Shown here: positions 51,241 to 59,792 of the stretch, piece after piece
How positions within the stretch are numbered: position 1 is the first letter of the stretch
How the letters are laid out: each line of letters begins with the position of its first letter
Origin: Arcicella sp034931005
GTDB taxonomy: Bacteria; Bacteroidota; Bacteroidia; Cytophagales; Spirosomataceae
Reading direction: 5' to 3'
Assembly: GCF_034931005.1 (NCBI RefSeq)
Contig: NZ_JAYGIN010000001.1
Location: 186,001 to 250,000 of the forward strand
DNA: 64,000 nt
Notes under the pieces: generated by a model
The model's input: only the letters and a program-made list of their open reading frames with translations
Told to the model about the DNA's origin: nothing
Databases searched by the model: none
Translations under genes and position numbers: made by a program

Positions 51241-53028
51241 TTAATCTAATTTCAACACTGCCATAAACGCCTCTTGTGGAATTTCTACGTTTCCTACTTG
51301 ACGCATACGTTTTTTACCTTTTTTCTGCTTATCCAATAATTTACGTTTACGAGAAATATCACCACCGTAACATTTCGCTAATACGTCTTTACGAAGAGCT
51401 TTTACCGTTTCACGAGCAATGATTTTTTGTCCAATTGCCGCTTGAATCGCAATTTCGAACTGTTGTCTTGGCAATAATTCACGGAGTTTTTCACATAAAC
51501 GTTTTCCCCATTCATAAGCCTTATCACGGTGAACAATCGCAGAAAGGGCATCGACTTTCTCAGCGTTCAACATGATGTCCAACTTCACCATATCGCCTTG
51601 TTGGTAACCTTTATATTCGTAATCGAGTGATGCGTAACCACGTGAAATTGTCTTTAATTTATCGAAGAAATCAAAAACTACTTCCGAAAGTGGTAAATCA
51701 AATGACAATTCAACTCTGTCAGAAGTCAAATAAATTTGATTTTTCAAATCTCCTCTTTTATCCAAACACAACTTCATAATTGCCCCAACATAATCAGATT
51801 TTGAGATAATTTGAGCCTTAATTATTGGTTCTTCTACATAATCAATTAAGTTTGGCTCTGGCAATTCGGAAGGAGCAGAAACCCAAATTTCTTCTCCATT
51901 GGTCATTTTTACATTGAATTTCACCGACGGAACTGTTGTAATAACCGTCATATCAAATTCACGTTCCAAACGTTCCTGTACGATTTCCATGTGCAACATT
52001 CCCAAGAATCCACAACGGAAACCAAAGCCTAAAGCCATTGATGTTTCAGGTTCCCAAACCAATGAAGCATCGTTCAACTGGAGTTTACCCATTGCATCAC
52101 GAAGGTCTTCAAACTCAGTCGTTTCTACTGGATAAATACCCGCAAAAACCATTGGTTTTACTTCTTCAAAACCTTCGATAAAGTCTTTACAAGGTCGGTC
52201 ACGATGTGTAATGGTATCACCAACTTTTACTTCTTTTGCTTCCTTAATTCCAGAAATCAAATAACCTACGTCACCTGCTTTGACAACATCTTTAGGCTCT
52301 TTTTCAAAACGTAAAGTACCAATTTCATCAGCAGAATATTCTTTTCCTGTCGCTACAAACTTTACTTTATCGCCTTTACGAATTTCACCATTGAAAACTC
52401 TAAACATTACCTCAATTCCACGATATGAATTAAATTCAGAGTCAAAAATCAAGGCTTGTAATGGTGCTTCTGGGTCGCCTTTTGGAGCAGGAATTCTTTC
52501 AATTACTGCTTTAAGAATATCAGAAATACCAATACCTTCTTTACCAGAAGCGTGAATTACGTCTGAACGTTCGCAACCTAATAAATCAACAATTTGGTCG
52601 GTAACTTCTTCTGGCATTGCCCCAGGAAGGTCAATTTTGTTCAAAACTGGAATAATTTCCAAGTCATGACCAAGTGCTAAAAATAAATTGGAAATAGTTT
52701 GTGCCTCAATTCCCTGAGCAGCATCCACAATCAATAAAGCTCCTTCACAGGCTGCGATAGAACGTGAAACTTCATAAGAAAAGTCAACGTGACCGGGGGT
52801 GTCAATCAAGTTAAACACGTAATGTTCGCCTTCATAGACATAATTCATTTGAATAGCGTGCGACTTAATAGTGATTCCTCTCTCCCGTTCCAAATCCATA
52901 TCGTCAAGCAACTGGGCTTGCATATTACGTTTCAAAACAGTCTCAGTAAACTCAATTAATCTGTCAGCCAAGGTACTTTTACCATGGTCGATATGGGCAA
53001 TAATACAAAAATTACGTATGTTCTTCAC
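51241..53028 (-). CDS. lepA: Elongation factor 4 (LepA GTPase)
   Basis: A 595-residue translational GTPase that acts on stalled or mistranslocated ribosomes. The G domain has G1 A-H-I-D-H-G-K-S-T (11-19), R-G-I-T-I-K switch I, D-T-P-G-H-V-D-F switch II and N-K-I-D-L-P. Domain V and the LepA-specific C-terminal domain follow (Y-G-G-D-I-S-R-K-R-K-L-L-D-K-Q-K-K-G-K-K-R-M-R), ending Q-E-A-F-M-A-V-L-K-L. Full family length (about 600). Single gene. Confidence 0.98.
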   Translation of the reverse strand: MKNIRNFCIIAHIDHGKSTLADRLIEFTETVLKRNMQAQLLDDMDLERERGITIKSHAIQMNYVYEGEHYVFNLIDTPGHVDFSYEVSRSIAACEGALLIVDAAQGIEAQTISNLFLALGHDLEIIPVLNKIDLPGAMPEEVTDQIVDLLGCERSDVIHASGKEGIGISDILKAVIERIPAPKGDPEAPLQALIFDSEFNSYRGIEVMFRVFNGEIRKGDKVKFVATGKEYSADEIGTLRFEKEPKDVVKAGDVGYLISGIKEAKEVKVGDTITHRDRPCKDFIEGFEEVKPMVFAGIYPVETTEFEDLRDAMGKLQLNDASLVWEPETSMALGFGFRCGFLGMLHMEIVQERLEREFDMTVITTVPSVKFNVKMTNGEEIWVSAPSELPEPNLIDYVEEPIIKAQIISKSDYVGAIMKLCLDKRGDLKNQIYLTSDRVELSFDLPLSEVVFDFFDKLKTISRGYASLDYEYKGYQQGDMVKLDIMLNAEKVDALSAIVHRDKAYEWGKRLCEKLRELLPRQQFEIAIQAAIGQKIIARETVKALRKDVLAKCYGGDISRKRKLLDKQKKGKKRMRQVGNVEIPQEAFMAVLKLD

Positions 53029-53222
53029 GTTATTTATTTAATGGTATAAATGTTCTGAAAGAATCTTAACATTTTTATATGTTTTTATTCTTAATTATAT
53101 CCTAATACAAAAATACGTTCTTAACTTTGAAAAATATAATCTAATAGACTTTAAAAGTCATTTTAATTAATATTCTTACACTTAAAAATTTCCGCTAACT
53201 CTTAAAAAAATCCGCTAACCAC

Positions 53223-53825
53223 ATGAATTTACCCACAGACCTATGTCTTGTTCGTGAAAAAATTATGTCATTTGGAGTCATTCCAACAGAAGAAGACATT
53301 GCTCTACTAATACCCTATTTAAAGACAAAAGTTTTTAAAAAAGGTGAAATAATCTTAAAAGCAGGAGAAACCTGTACAGAAGGCTATTTTATTAAAAGAG
53401 GTATTATACGAACCTTTCAGATGATGCCAAACGGCAATCAAAGAACCTACATTATTACTCGTGAGTTAAATATTTTTTCTGAACACGTCAGTTTTATGTC
53501 TCAAAACCCTTCTACGGATTTTGTAGAGGCAATTGAAGAAACCGAAGTTATCGTATTTTATTACGAAGATTTAATGAATCTATACGCTAAATTCCATGTT
53601 TGGGAAACCATTGGTAGAAAAATTAGTGATATAAATTTTATTATTTCGCATCGTCGATTACGCTCAATGATGAACGATGATGCAGCCACTCGTTACAGAA
53701 AATATCAACACTCTTATCAAAACCTCCTTCATCGAATCCCTCAACACATTGTAGCATCTTATCTTGGCATTACCCCACAATCTTTGAGTAGATTAAAAAG
53801 AGAAATCGAAGGTAGCGGAGAATAA
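53223..53825 (+). CDS. Crp/Fnr-family transcriptional regulator
   Basis: A 200-residue regulator with a cyclic-nucleotide-binding-like domain (K-K-G-E-I-I-L-K-A-G-E-T-C, F-I-K-R-G-I-I-R-T-F) and a C-terminal winged helix, I-P-Q-H-I-V-A-S-Y-L-G-I-T-P-Q-S-L-S-R-L-K-R. It resembles the regulator at 12614 in layout but is clearly diverged. It is convergent with the DUF819 gene and divergent from lepA. A hairpin CATCTTTT/AAAAGATG between 53838 and 53874 may terminate it. Effector and targets are unknown. Confidence 0.9.
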   Translation: MNLPTDLCLVREKIMSFGVIPTEEDIALLIPYLKTKVFKKGEIILKAGETCTEGYFIKRGIIRTFQMMPNGNQRTYIITRELNIFSEHVSFMSQNPSTDFVEAIEETEVIVFYYEDLMNLYAKFHVWETIGRKISDINFIISHRRLRSMMNDDAATRYRKYQHSYQNLLHRIPQHIVASYLGITPQSLSRLKREIEGSGE

Positions 53826-53881
53826 ACATACTACGTGCATCTTTTTTGCGAGTGACATTATTCTCAGAAAAGATGTACTTA

Positions 53882-55120
53882 TTACAAATTCATGACTACC
53901 CACTGCATCATTAGCCCTGTCAAATACCCTAAATATGTACCAAGTGCATAACCTAAAATGGCTAATAAAACCCCAACAGATGCCAAAGATGGATGAAAAG
54001 CCGCTGCCACAACCGAGGCAGAAGCCGCTCCTCCAACATTTGCTTGAGAGCCAACCGCAGTAAAAAAATAAGGAGATTTTGTAAAATAAGCAGCAATGAG
54101 CGTGAACGAAGCGTGAAAAAACATCCAAATAATTCCTACTAAAAATAATTGAGGTTTTTCTAAGGCAGATAATATGTCCATTTTCATACCAATTGTGGTA
54201 ATTAAAATGAATAAAAATATACTGCCAAATTTAGAAGCCCCAACTTTTTCGATGTCTCGCAATGATGTTTTTGATAGTAGTAAACCGAAAAGTGTAACCA
54301 ATGAAATTACCCAAAATGAAGTAGATGTCAAACTGAATTTCTTGAGATTGGGATAATTATTCTCAATAAATGGAACAATAAAATCTGCACATACATACGC
54401 CAAAGCAGTTGTTCCAAAGCCTACAAAAAGAATTTTCAACAAATCATTAAAACTCGGATTTCTCTGATTATCAGTATATTCTCTTTCAATTTTATCTCTA
54501 ATTTCATCAACAGCACTCGTATCAGCCCCTAACCATTTATCTAATTTATGAGCATTACCAACACCATAAAGTAATAGTGCCAACCATAGTTCTGCGGTAA
54601 CTACATCAACTGCAATTGCTTGCGAAAAAACCTCCGCAGATGGGTTAAAAACTTCTTTTAAAGCAGTCTGATTGGCACTTCCACCAATCCAACTACCTGC
54701 AATGGTGGCTAATCCACGCCATGTTTCACCTGCTACGGTGTCGGGACTTATCATTTTGACAATCCAAATTGATGCAGGTCCACCAATCATTACCCCTACT
54801 GAACCCGCTAAAAATACAATAATTGCTTTTGGCCCTAACCTTTTTAATGCTTGAAAATCAATACTTATGGTAAAATAAACTAAACACGCAGGTAATAAAA
54901 ACTTTGAGGCAACATCGTATAATTTTGAATTTTCTCCTGAAATAATATTGAAAGAATTAAGCAATCCAGGTACAAAATAACAGATAAGAATACTTGGAAA
55001 AAACAGGTAAAAACGTTGCCAAAAACGACTCTGAAGTGATGAAGTATAAAAGGTGAAATAAATAATAGCAAGCAGAATTCCGAAAATTACGGCATCGTTT
55101 GTAATAAGAGTGGTTTGCAT
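53882..55120 (-). CDS. DUF819-family membrane protein
   Basis: A 412-residue polytopic inner-membrane protein with about 10-11 helices. Typical DUF819 segments are the opening I-T-N-D-A-V-I-F-G-I-L-L-A-I-I-Y, S-W-I-G-G-S-A-N-Q-T-A-L-K-E, and the glycine/alanine-rich S-Q-A-N-V-G-G-A-A-S-A-S-V-V-A-A-A-F-H near residue 365-385. The fold resembles secondary transporters of the glutamate/citrate type, but no substrate has been established for the family. A single gene behind the beta-CASP nuclease gene, separated by a terminator. Confidence 0.9.
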   Translation of the reverse strand: MQTTLITNDAVIFGILLAIIYFTFYTSSLQSRFWQRFYLFFPSILICYFVPGLLNSFNIISGENSKLYDVASKFLLPACLVYFTISIDFQALKRLGPKAIIVFLAGSVGVMIGGPASIWIVKMISPDTVAGETWRGLATIAGSWIGGSANQTALKEVFNPSAEVFSQAIAVDVVTAELWLALLLYGVGNAHKLDKWLGADTSAVDEIRDKIEREYTDNQRNPSFNDLLKILFVGFGTTALAYVCADFIVPFIENNYPNLKKFSLTSTSFWVISLVTLFGLLLSKTSLRDIEKVGASKFGSIFLFILITTIGMKMDILSALEKPQLFLVGIIWMFFHASFTLIAAYFTKSPYFFTAVGSQANVGGAASASVVAAAFHPSLASVGVLLAILGYALGTYLGYLTGLMMQWVVMNL

Positions 55121-55140
55121 GATGATGGATTTGAGGTAAT

Positions 55141-55165
55141 AAAAAAAGGCAAGAAAATCTTGCCT
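55141..55165 (-). terminator. Intrinsic terminator of the beta-CASP gene (minus strand)
   Basis: AGGCAAGA/TCTTGCCT with a 3-nt loop. On the minus strand the hairpin is followed by a run of seven T (A at 55141-55147 on plus). Confidence 0.8.
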
Positions 55166-55196
55166 AATAATTTAATTTCAATTTACAGAAAAACCC

Positions 55197-56624
55197 TTAT
55201 AACTCAAAGGTTTGCCCCATTTCTGGAATTTCAACACCACTATAACCATCTTTTTCTAAAACTTCTTTGAAAGCCTCCATACTATCCATTTCTCCATGAA
55301 TCAAGAATACTTTTTTCAGTTTTTCCTTCGATTGTTTTTTTACAAAGTTTATCAAATCATTTTGGTCGCCATGTCCCGAGAATACATCAATTTTCTCTAC
55401 ATTCGCCAAAACAGTATGTTCTACATCTTTGATTCTCAAGGTTTTCTGTCCATTCATTAAACGCCAACCTAAAGTTCCTTCTGAAGCATAGCCTACCAAA
55501 AGAATGGTACAATAAGCATTATTGATATTTGCGGCAATGTGTTGCTCAACACGTCCTCCCGAAATCATTCCAGAAGCAGAAATAATAATACAAGGCTCAC
55601 CGTAATTAGAAATGGCTTTACTTGATTTTTCTGACTGAATATATTGCAGATTCTCAAAGTCGAAAAGCGTATCATTATCGTGTTGAAAATCACGAGCTTC
55701 CTTATTCAATTGCTTAAGGTTTTTCTGATAAACCTTTGTTGAAGCATACGCTAATGGACTGTCACTGAATACTTTAATGGGTTGAAAACCACGTTCACTG
55801 TAAAGTTTATTCAAAGTAAAAAGTAAAGCTTGTGTACGTCCAACAGAGAAAGCAGGAATAATCAAACGCCCTGGCATATCAATACAAGTACGTTTAATAA
55901 CATCGCCTAAAGCATCTTCGGGTGAAATTTTATCTTCGTGTAATCTTGCCCCATAAGTAGTTTCGCAAAGTAAATAATCTACTTCTGGAATTTCAGCAGA
56001 TGGGTCAATATGGAGTGGATAATTATTCCGTCCAATATCTCCCGAAAAACAAATTGATTTTGTCTTTCCGTCTTCTTTTACTTCCAAAACAATATGAGCC
56101 GCACCCAACAAATGTCCTGCTGGAATAAACGTAACCCAAGCCGTATCAGAAACTCTAAAACGATGATTGAACTGAATCGTTACAAAATTAGACATCGAGT
56201 CTTCAACGTCTTTTTGTAAATATAAATCGCCCTTTACAAGCAATCTATCCATTTTTTTCTTCTTTTTCTTGCTATCTCCCTCCGCCTGCTTTATTTTTTT
56301 CAAATGCAAATTTGCCGCATCGGTCAGTAAAAGTCCAGTCAATTCTGCCGTAGGAGTCGTACAAAGCACTTGTCCTTCGTAGCCTTCACGGTACAACATG
56401 GGTATATTTCCAGAATGGTCAATGTGTGCGTGTGTAAGAAGAACCAAATTTACTTGCGAAGCCTCAAACGGAAAAAATGCTTTGTTTGTTACGGGTTGTG
56501 AATAGTCAATATCACGCTCCATATTTGTTCCACAATCAATCAGAATTTTATATTCATCGTCTAACTCAAGTAAATACATACTACCTGTCACCTGCCTCGT
56601 AGCTCCCCAAAAAGTTAATTTCAT
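55197..56624 (-). CDS. Metallo-beta-lactamase-fold ribonuclease (beta-CASP/CPSF-73-like)
   Basis: A 475-residue putative RNA endonuclease or exonuclease. The MBL domain has the zinc motif T-H65-A-H67-I-D69-H70-S-G, a G-H-L-L-G-A-A-H segment near residue 170 and F-S-G-D-I-G-R. The beta-CASP insertion has P-A-F-S-V-G-R-T-Q-A-L and I-S-A-S-G-M-I-S-G-G-R, followed by the RMMBL module V-F-S-G-H-G-D-Q-N-D-L and V-F-L-I-H-G-E. A K-K-K-K-K-K basic loop near residue 115-125 may contact RNA. Length matches the YsH1/CPSF-like bacterial group. Cellular substrate unknown. Confidence 0.92.
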   Translation of the reverse strand: MKLTFWGATRQVTGSMYLLELDDEYKILIDCGTNMERDIDYSQPVTNKAFFPFEASQVNLVLLTHAHIDHSGNIPMLYREGYEGQVLCTTPTAELTGLLLTDAANLHLKKIKQAEGDSKKKKKKMDRLLVKGDLYLQKDVEDSMSNFVTIQFNHRFRVSDTAWVTFIPAGHLLGAAHIVLEVKEDGKTKSICFSGDIGRNNYPLHIDPSAEIPEVDYLLCETTYGARLHEDKISPEDALGDVIKRTCIDMPGRLIIPAFSVGRTQALLFTLNKLYSERGFQPIKVFSDSPLAYASTKVYQKNLKQLNKEARDFQHDNDTLFDFENLQYIQSEKSSKAISNYGEPCIIISASGMISGGRVEQHIAANINNAYCTILLVGYASEGTLGWRLMNGQKTLRIKDVEHTVLANVEKIDVFSGHGDQNDLINFVKKQSKEKLKKVFLIHGEMDSMEAFKEVLEKDGYSGVEIPEMGQTFEL

Positions 56625-56803
56625 TCTATATTTAGTTATTCGTTTGTCAATTTAGCTTATGTTTGAAAACACGTTGGATTATTATTCCAAAATGATGGGT
56701 TTTACAAAGATACCTAAAATTAATTGTTGGTTATATTTTCTTAGATAGGTGTTGGTATTTTTATTTAATACAAACATAATACCACGAAGTAGAAAAAGGG
56801 TAT

Positions 56804-57466
56804 TTACCCGCCAAAATCTTGTGTTAAACGGGCAAAAGGACTTCTTTGAGATTTGTAAGGATTCTTTGAAATTCGGCCAGAACAAGCCATAAATTTCAAT
56901 TTTGAATCTAAAATATTGGCTCTATGATGTGGCGAATTCATCCATCCATTTACTACTGAACGAGCAAATTCGGCATAAGTCATCATTGGTAATGCTTTTT
57001 TTGTTTTACAATCATAATAATAAAAATCGCCTCCGCTTTTGGGCGGTGTAAAACAATACATATTACCCGCTGCCATCAAAACATCATGCTGTGCGATATT
57101 TTCTGCCAATTGTCGATAAACTTTTGTTCTTCTAAAAATTCTATCTGGCAAACTTTTATTGGTGGCATCAAAAGGATTGTCATGGTTATAAAAATCCTGA
57201 TTAACCATCGCAACTGAATGCCCAATAGCAGCTTGATGAATAACTGAAGAATACTGAAAAATCGGCAAATTAAAAGCTGTCCTTTGTTCATTGGTTGCCT
57301 GAAAAAGAGCTGCATCCAAAAGCTCAAAGTCGGGATTCCGAACGTCGATTGGCTGATTTGCTTGTGGTAAACTCAAAAACTTTAAAGCAGACATTTTATA
57401 AAAAACGGAGTCTCTTTGAGCAAAAATGGTATTTGAGAGCAGTAGGATAAAAAAAAGATACTTCAT
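56804..57466 (-). CDS. Secreted CAP-domain (SCP/PR-1) protein
   Basis: A 220-residue exported protein with signal peptide MKYLFFILLLSNTIFAQ. The CAP fold is shown by L-L-D-A-A-L-F-Q-A-T-N-E-Q-R near residue 50, S-S-V-I-H-Q-A-A-I-G-H-S, Y-N-H-D-N-P, A-E-N-I-A-Q and V-N-G-W-M-N-S-P-H-H-R-A-N-I-L. The conserved His and Glu pairs that line the CAP cavity are present. Bacterial members are secreted proteins of unknown activity. The 15-bp repeat array lies upstream, between about 60 and 305 bp from the start codon. Confidence 0.88.
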   Translation of the reverse strand: MKYLFFILLLSNTIFAQRDSVFYKMSALKFLSLPQANQPIDVRNPDFELLDAALFQATNEQRTAFNLPIFQYSSVIHQAAIGHSVAMVNQDFYNHDNPFDATNKSLPDRIFRRTKVYRQLAENIAQHDVLMAAGNMYCFTPPKSGGDFYYYDCKTKKALPMMTYAEFARSVVNGWMNSPHHRANILDSKLKFMACSGRISKNPYKSQRSPFARLTQDFGG

Positions 57467-57528
57467 ACGGTTAATTTTCAGATTAAACGCATAAAGTACC
57501 TTTTTAGTTTATTTTTGCTAATTGGTGA

Positions 57529-57780
57529 ATGGTTATTGGTTGATTGGTTATTGGTAAATTGGTAAATTGGTAAATTGATTTTATTCCAAATCAACCAATC
57601 TACTAATAACCAATCTACCAATAACCAATCTACCAATAACCAATCAACTAATAACCAATCAACTAATAACCAATCAACTAATAACCAATCAACTAATAAC
57701 CAATCAACTAATAACCAATCAACTAATAACCAATCAACTAATAACCAATCAACTAATAACCAATCAACTAATCAACCAAT
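57529..57780. repeat. Tandem array of 12 x 15 bp (AACCAATCAACTAAT) with an inverted partner
   Basis: From 57593 to 57772 there are twelve 15-bp units. The last nine (57638-57772) are identical, AACCAATCAACTAAT; the first three differ at one or two bases. The segment 57529-57577 on the left is built from the complement (GGTTATTGGTTGATTGGTTATTGG, then GTAAATTG units), so a long hairpin is possible. The plus strand can be read as N-Q-S-T-N repeats, but no start or conserved context supports a gene. Confidence 0.95.
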
Positions 57781-57782
57781 AA

Positions 57783-58832
57783 CTACTTACTTGCAGCGAA
57801 TTCAGCAGCTAATTTGTTTAAATTTTCATCCGAAGCCGTTCCAGAAGTAATCACTGTTCTATATCTAAAAGTTACCGACTGATGAGGAGCAAGCTTATAG
57901 TTCAATTCTTTTTTCTCTTTGCTAAATACTTTTTCGCCTAATGGATTTGCTGCAAATAAACCATAACCTCTTGCGTGCCAAAAAGTTGGATAACTTACAT
58001 TGGCAGGATGGTCGATAATGGCAACAGAAATATCTTCATTTTTGATTTTCCCAGTTAAATTCACCCATTTTCCACGTGTACTCCAAACGTCTTCTCCGTT
58101 GATTCCTTCACTACTATGATATTTTCCCGTAATTCCAGTATTGTCTAATTTGTCAACCTTTGTTTCAATTCCGTTTGCGTCAACAAAAACATCTGGTTTA
58201 TCAGAAGGGTGTTCCAATTCACGAGCTAATCTAATAGCAAACATTCCATCTTTCACGTCTTTGAAAAGAACTTCATCATTTTGAGCCGTCAATGTCGTAA
58301 TTCTATCAATTATTCTTTGATTTCCATTGGCATAAAAAACATATTTAGTCGTTTCTTTCAATAACGTTTTCCCCTTTCCATCAGTATCAATCCAATCAGC
58401 AGTTACCTCCAAATTTGCTTTGCCAACACCACTACTTGATTTTGTAATTCCTGTATGTTTAATCGTTCCGTATTTCGAACGGTCTTTGATAGCCGTTGAA
58501 TTATTCCAGAAATCAAACCCATTTACGGATTCATAATTTAACCACATTCCTACATGGTGTGGATGGTCAACTCGTTCACCTGCCCGAGTAGCAAATGGAT
58601 AACCACGAGTAACAGTTGTTCCTTGAGTAGTAACTATTGGGAAAAGAACTGGCTTTTTCAGAATAGAATCATTCGGAAAGAAATAAGCCGTAAATGGTTT
58701 ATTATCTACCACGACTTCCACCTTATTTTCTTTCGTTTTTGTGATTAATTGAATCCGATTTTTTGACGTTTGAGCCAAACTATCTGAACCAAAAAAGGCA
58801 AGCGAAATTGCCAGACAAATATATTTTTTCAT
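57783..58832 (-). CDS. Exported DUF6807 (PmoA-like) family protein
   Basis: A 349-residue secreted protein with signal peptide MKKYICLAISLAFFGSDSLAQ. The frame reaches 58895, but the ATG at 58832 starts the signal. Family landmarks are R-V-D-H-P-H-H-V-G-M-W-L-N-Y-E near residue 108, F-W-N-N-S-T-A and the W-V-N-L-T-G-K and S-Y-P-T-F-W-H-A-R-G-Y-G segments. The DUF6807/PmoA family is common in Bacteroidota and Planctomycetota polysaccharide loci, but no activity is established. It is divergent from the SusC gene about 1 kb away. Confidence 0.85.
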   Translation of the reverse strand: MKKYICLAISLAFFGSDSLAQTSKNRIQLITKTKENKVEVVVDNKPFTAYFFPNDSILKKPVLFPIVTTQGTTVTRGYPFATRAGERVDHPHHVGMWLNYESVNGFDFWNNSTAIKDRSKYGTIKHTGITKSSSGVGKANLEVTADWIDTDGKGKTLLKETTKYVFYANGNQRIIDRITTLTAQNDEVLFKDVKDGMFAIRLARELEHPSDKPDVFVDANGIETKVDKLDNTGITGKYHSSEGINGEDVWSTRGKWVNLTGKIKNEDISVAIIDHPANVSYPTFWHARGYGLFAANPLGEKVFSKEKKELNYKLAPHQSVTFRYRTVITSGTASDENLNKLAAEFAASK

Positions 58833-59792
58833 ACTTAAAATTATGTTTTTTAAAAAAGCTATTTTTTTGCTAAAACTACTCGAAAAATCTGACAACTTTA
58901 TGCTACTTGATTGATGATAATATCCATTAATACATCATTATCCATAAAAAACCTTACAATACGATAAAATAAATTAATACAATAAAAAATATAATTAAGA
59001 CTATTTTAAGTAAAAATTTATGATTTCAAAAATTAATTTAAAATGACACGCAAAACCATAATTTTATCCATCATTTTCAGAATATTAACTATTTTTATTC
59101 AAGCATTTTTTTGAAAAACTTTGCACTTCAATATTTGCTTTTTTACATTATAAATTAAAAAATTACTATTAATTGTATTTACCTCAATAATAATATTAAT
59201 TAAGAGTGATAGATTATAAATAAAACAACTCTAATTTATTTTCACTATTAAAATCATGACAAAACTTAGTATATTTTCGTGATTACAATCTTTAAGTATA
59301 ATCATAAAATTCTATATTAATTTAACTTTGTTTAGCCAATTATGTCTTCAAAACTGCTCAGTTGATAATTGACAATATCCTCATTAAAAAAACTACATTA
59401 ATTGCTTTTTTGCATTGTTTAATCCGTACTGTTGAATGTCGGTTTCTTAAAACTTAGGATGATAGTAAAATAATGGTAAAACAAGACACCTCTTCTTGTT
59501 TATAATCAAAAAAATATTAAATTTATCCTATACAATATTAACAAGAAGAAACAAATATCACTTTAAATGCAGAATAAACTAAAAGTAAATAAATCACTGT
59601 GTTTGCTTTAAAATAGAACTACTGAAAATTTAAAATAACACGATGCTTGGTCCTTCTGCAAAATATAAATATGGTCATTTTGCAGTCTATTCGATGAACA
59701 TTTTAATCGGTTTGCTCTGTTCAAGACCAGTTAAGTCTGGTATCACAAAGATTTAAAAATCATACAAAATTTATCCAAGTCTTAATTAAACT
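58833..59792. other. 960-bp gene-less region between DUF6807 and susC genes
   Basis: Very AT-rich, with no ORF that has family features. Two hairpins lie near susC: TGCAAAAT/ATTTTGCA (59657-59684) and ACCAG/CTGGT (59726-59741). A CTTCTTGTT/AACAAGAAG pair spans about 59491-59547. It probably holds the divergent promoters and a long susC leader; I cannot identify a consensus promoter with confidence. Confidence 0.6.

Noticed and set aside
57593..57772. Possible CRISPR array
   Set aside because: The 15-bp units abut directly without spacers, are too short, and no cas gene is nearby.
57575..57850. A 91-residue ORF made of N-Q-S-T-N repeats
   Set aside because: It is the translation of the 15-bp tandem DNA array and overlaps the end of the DUF6807 gene. 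There is no start context, signal or conserved segment.
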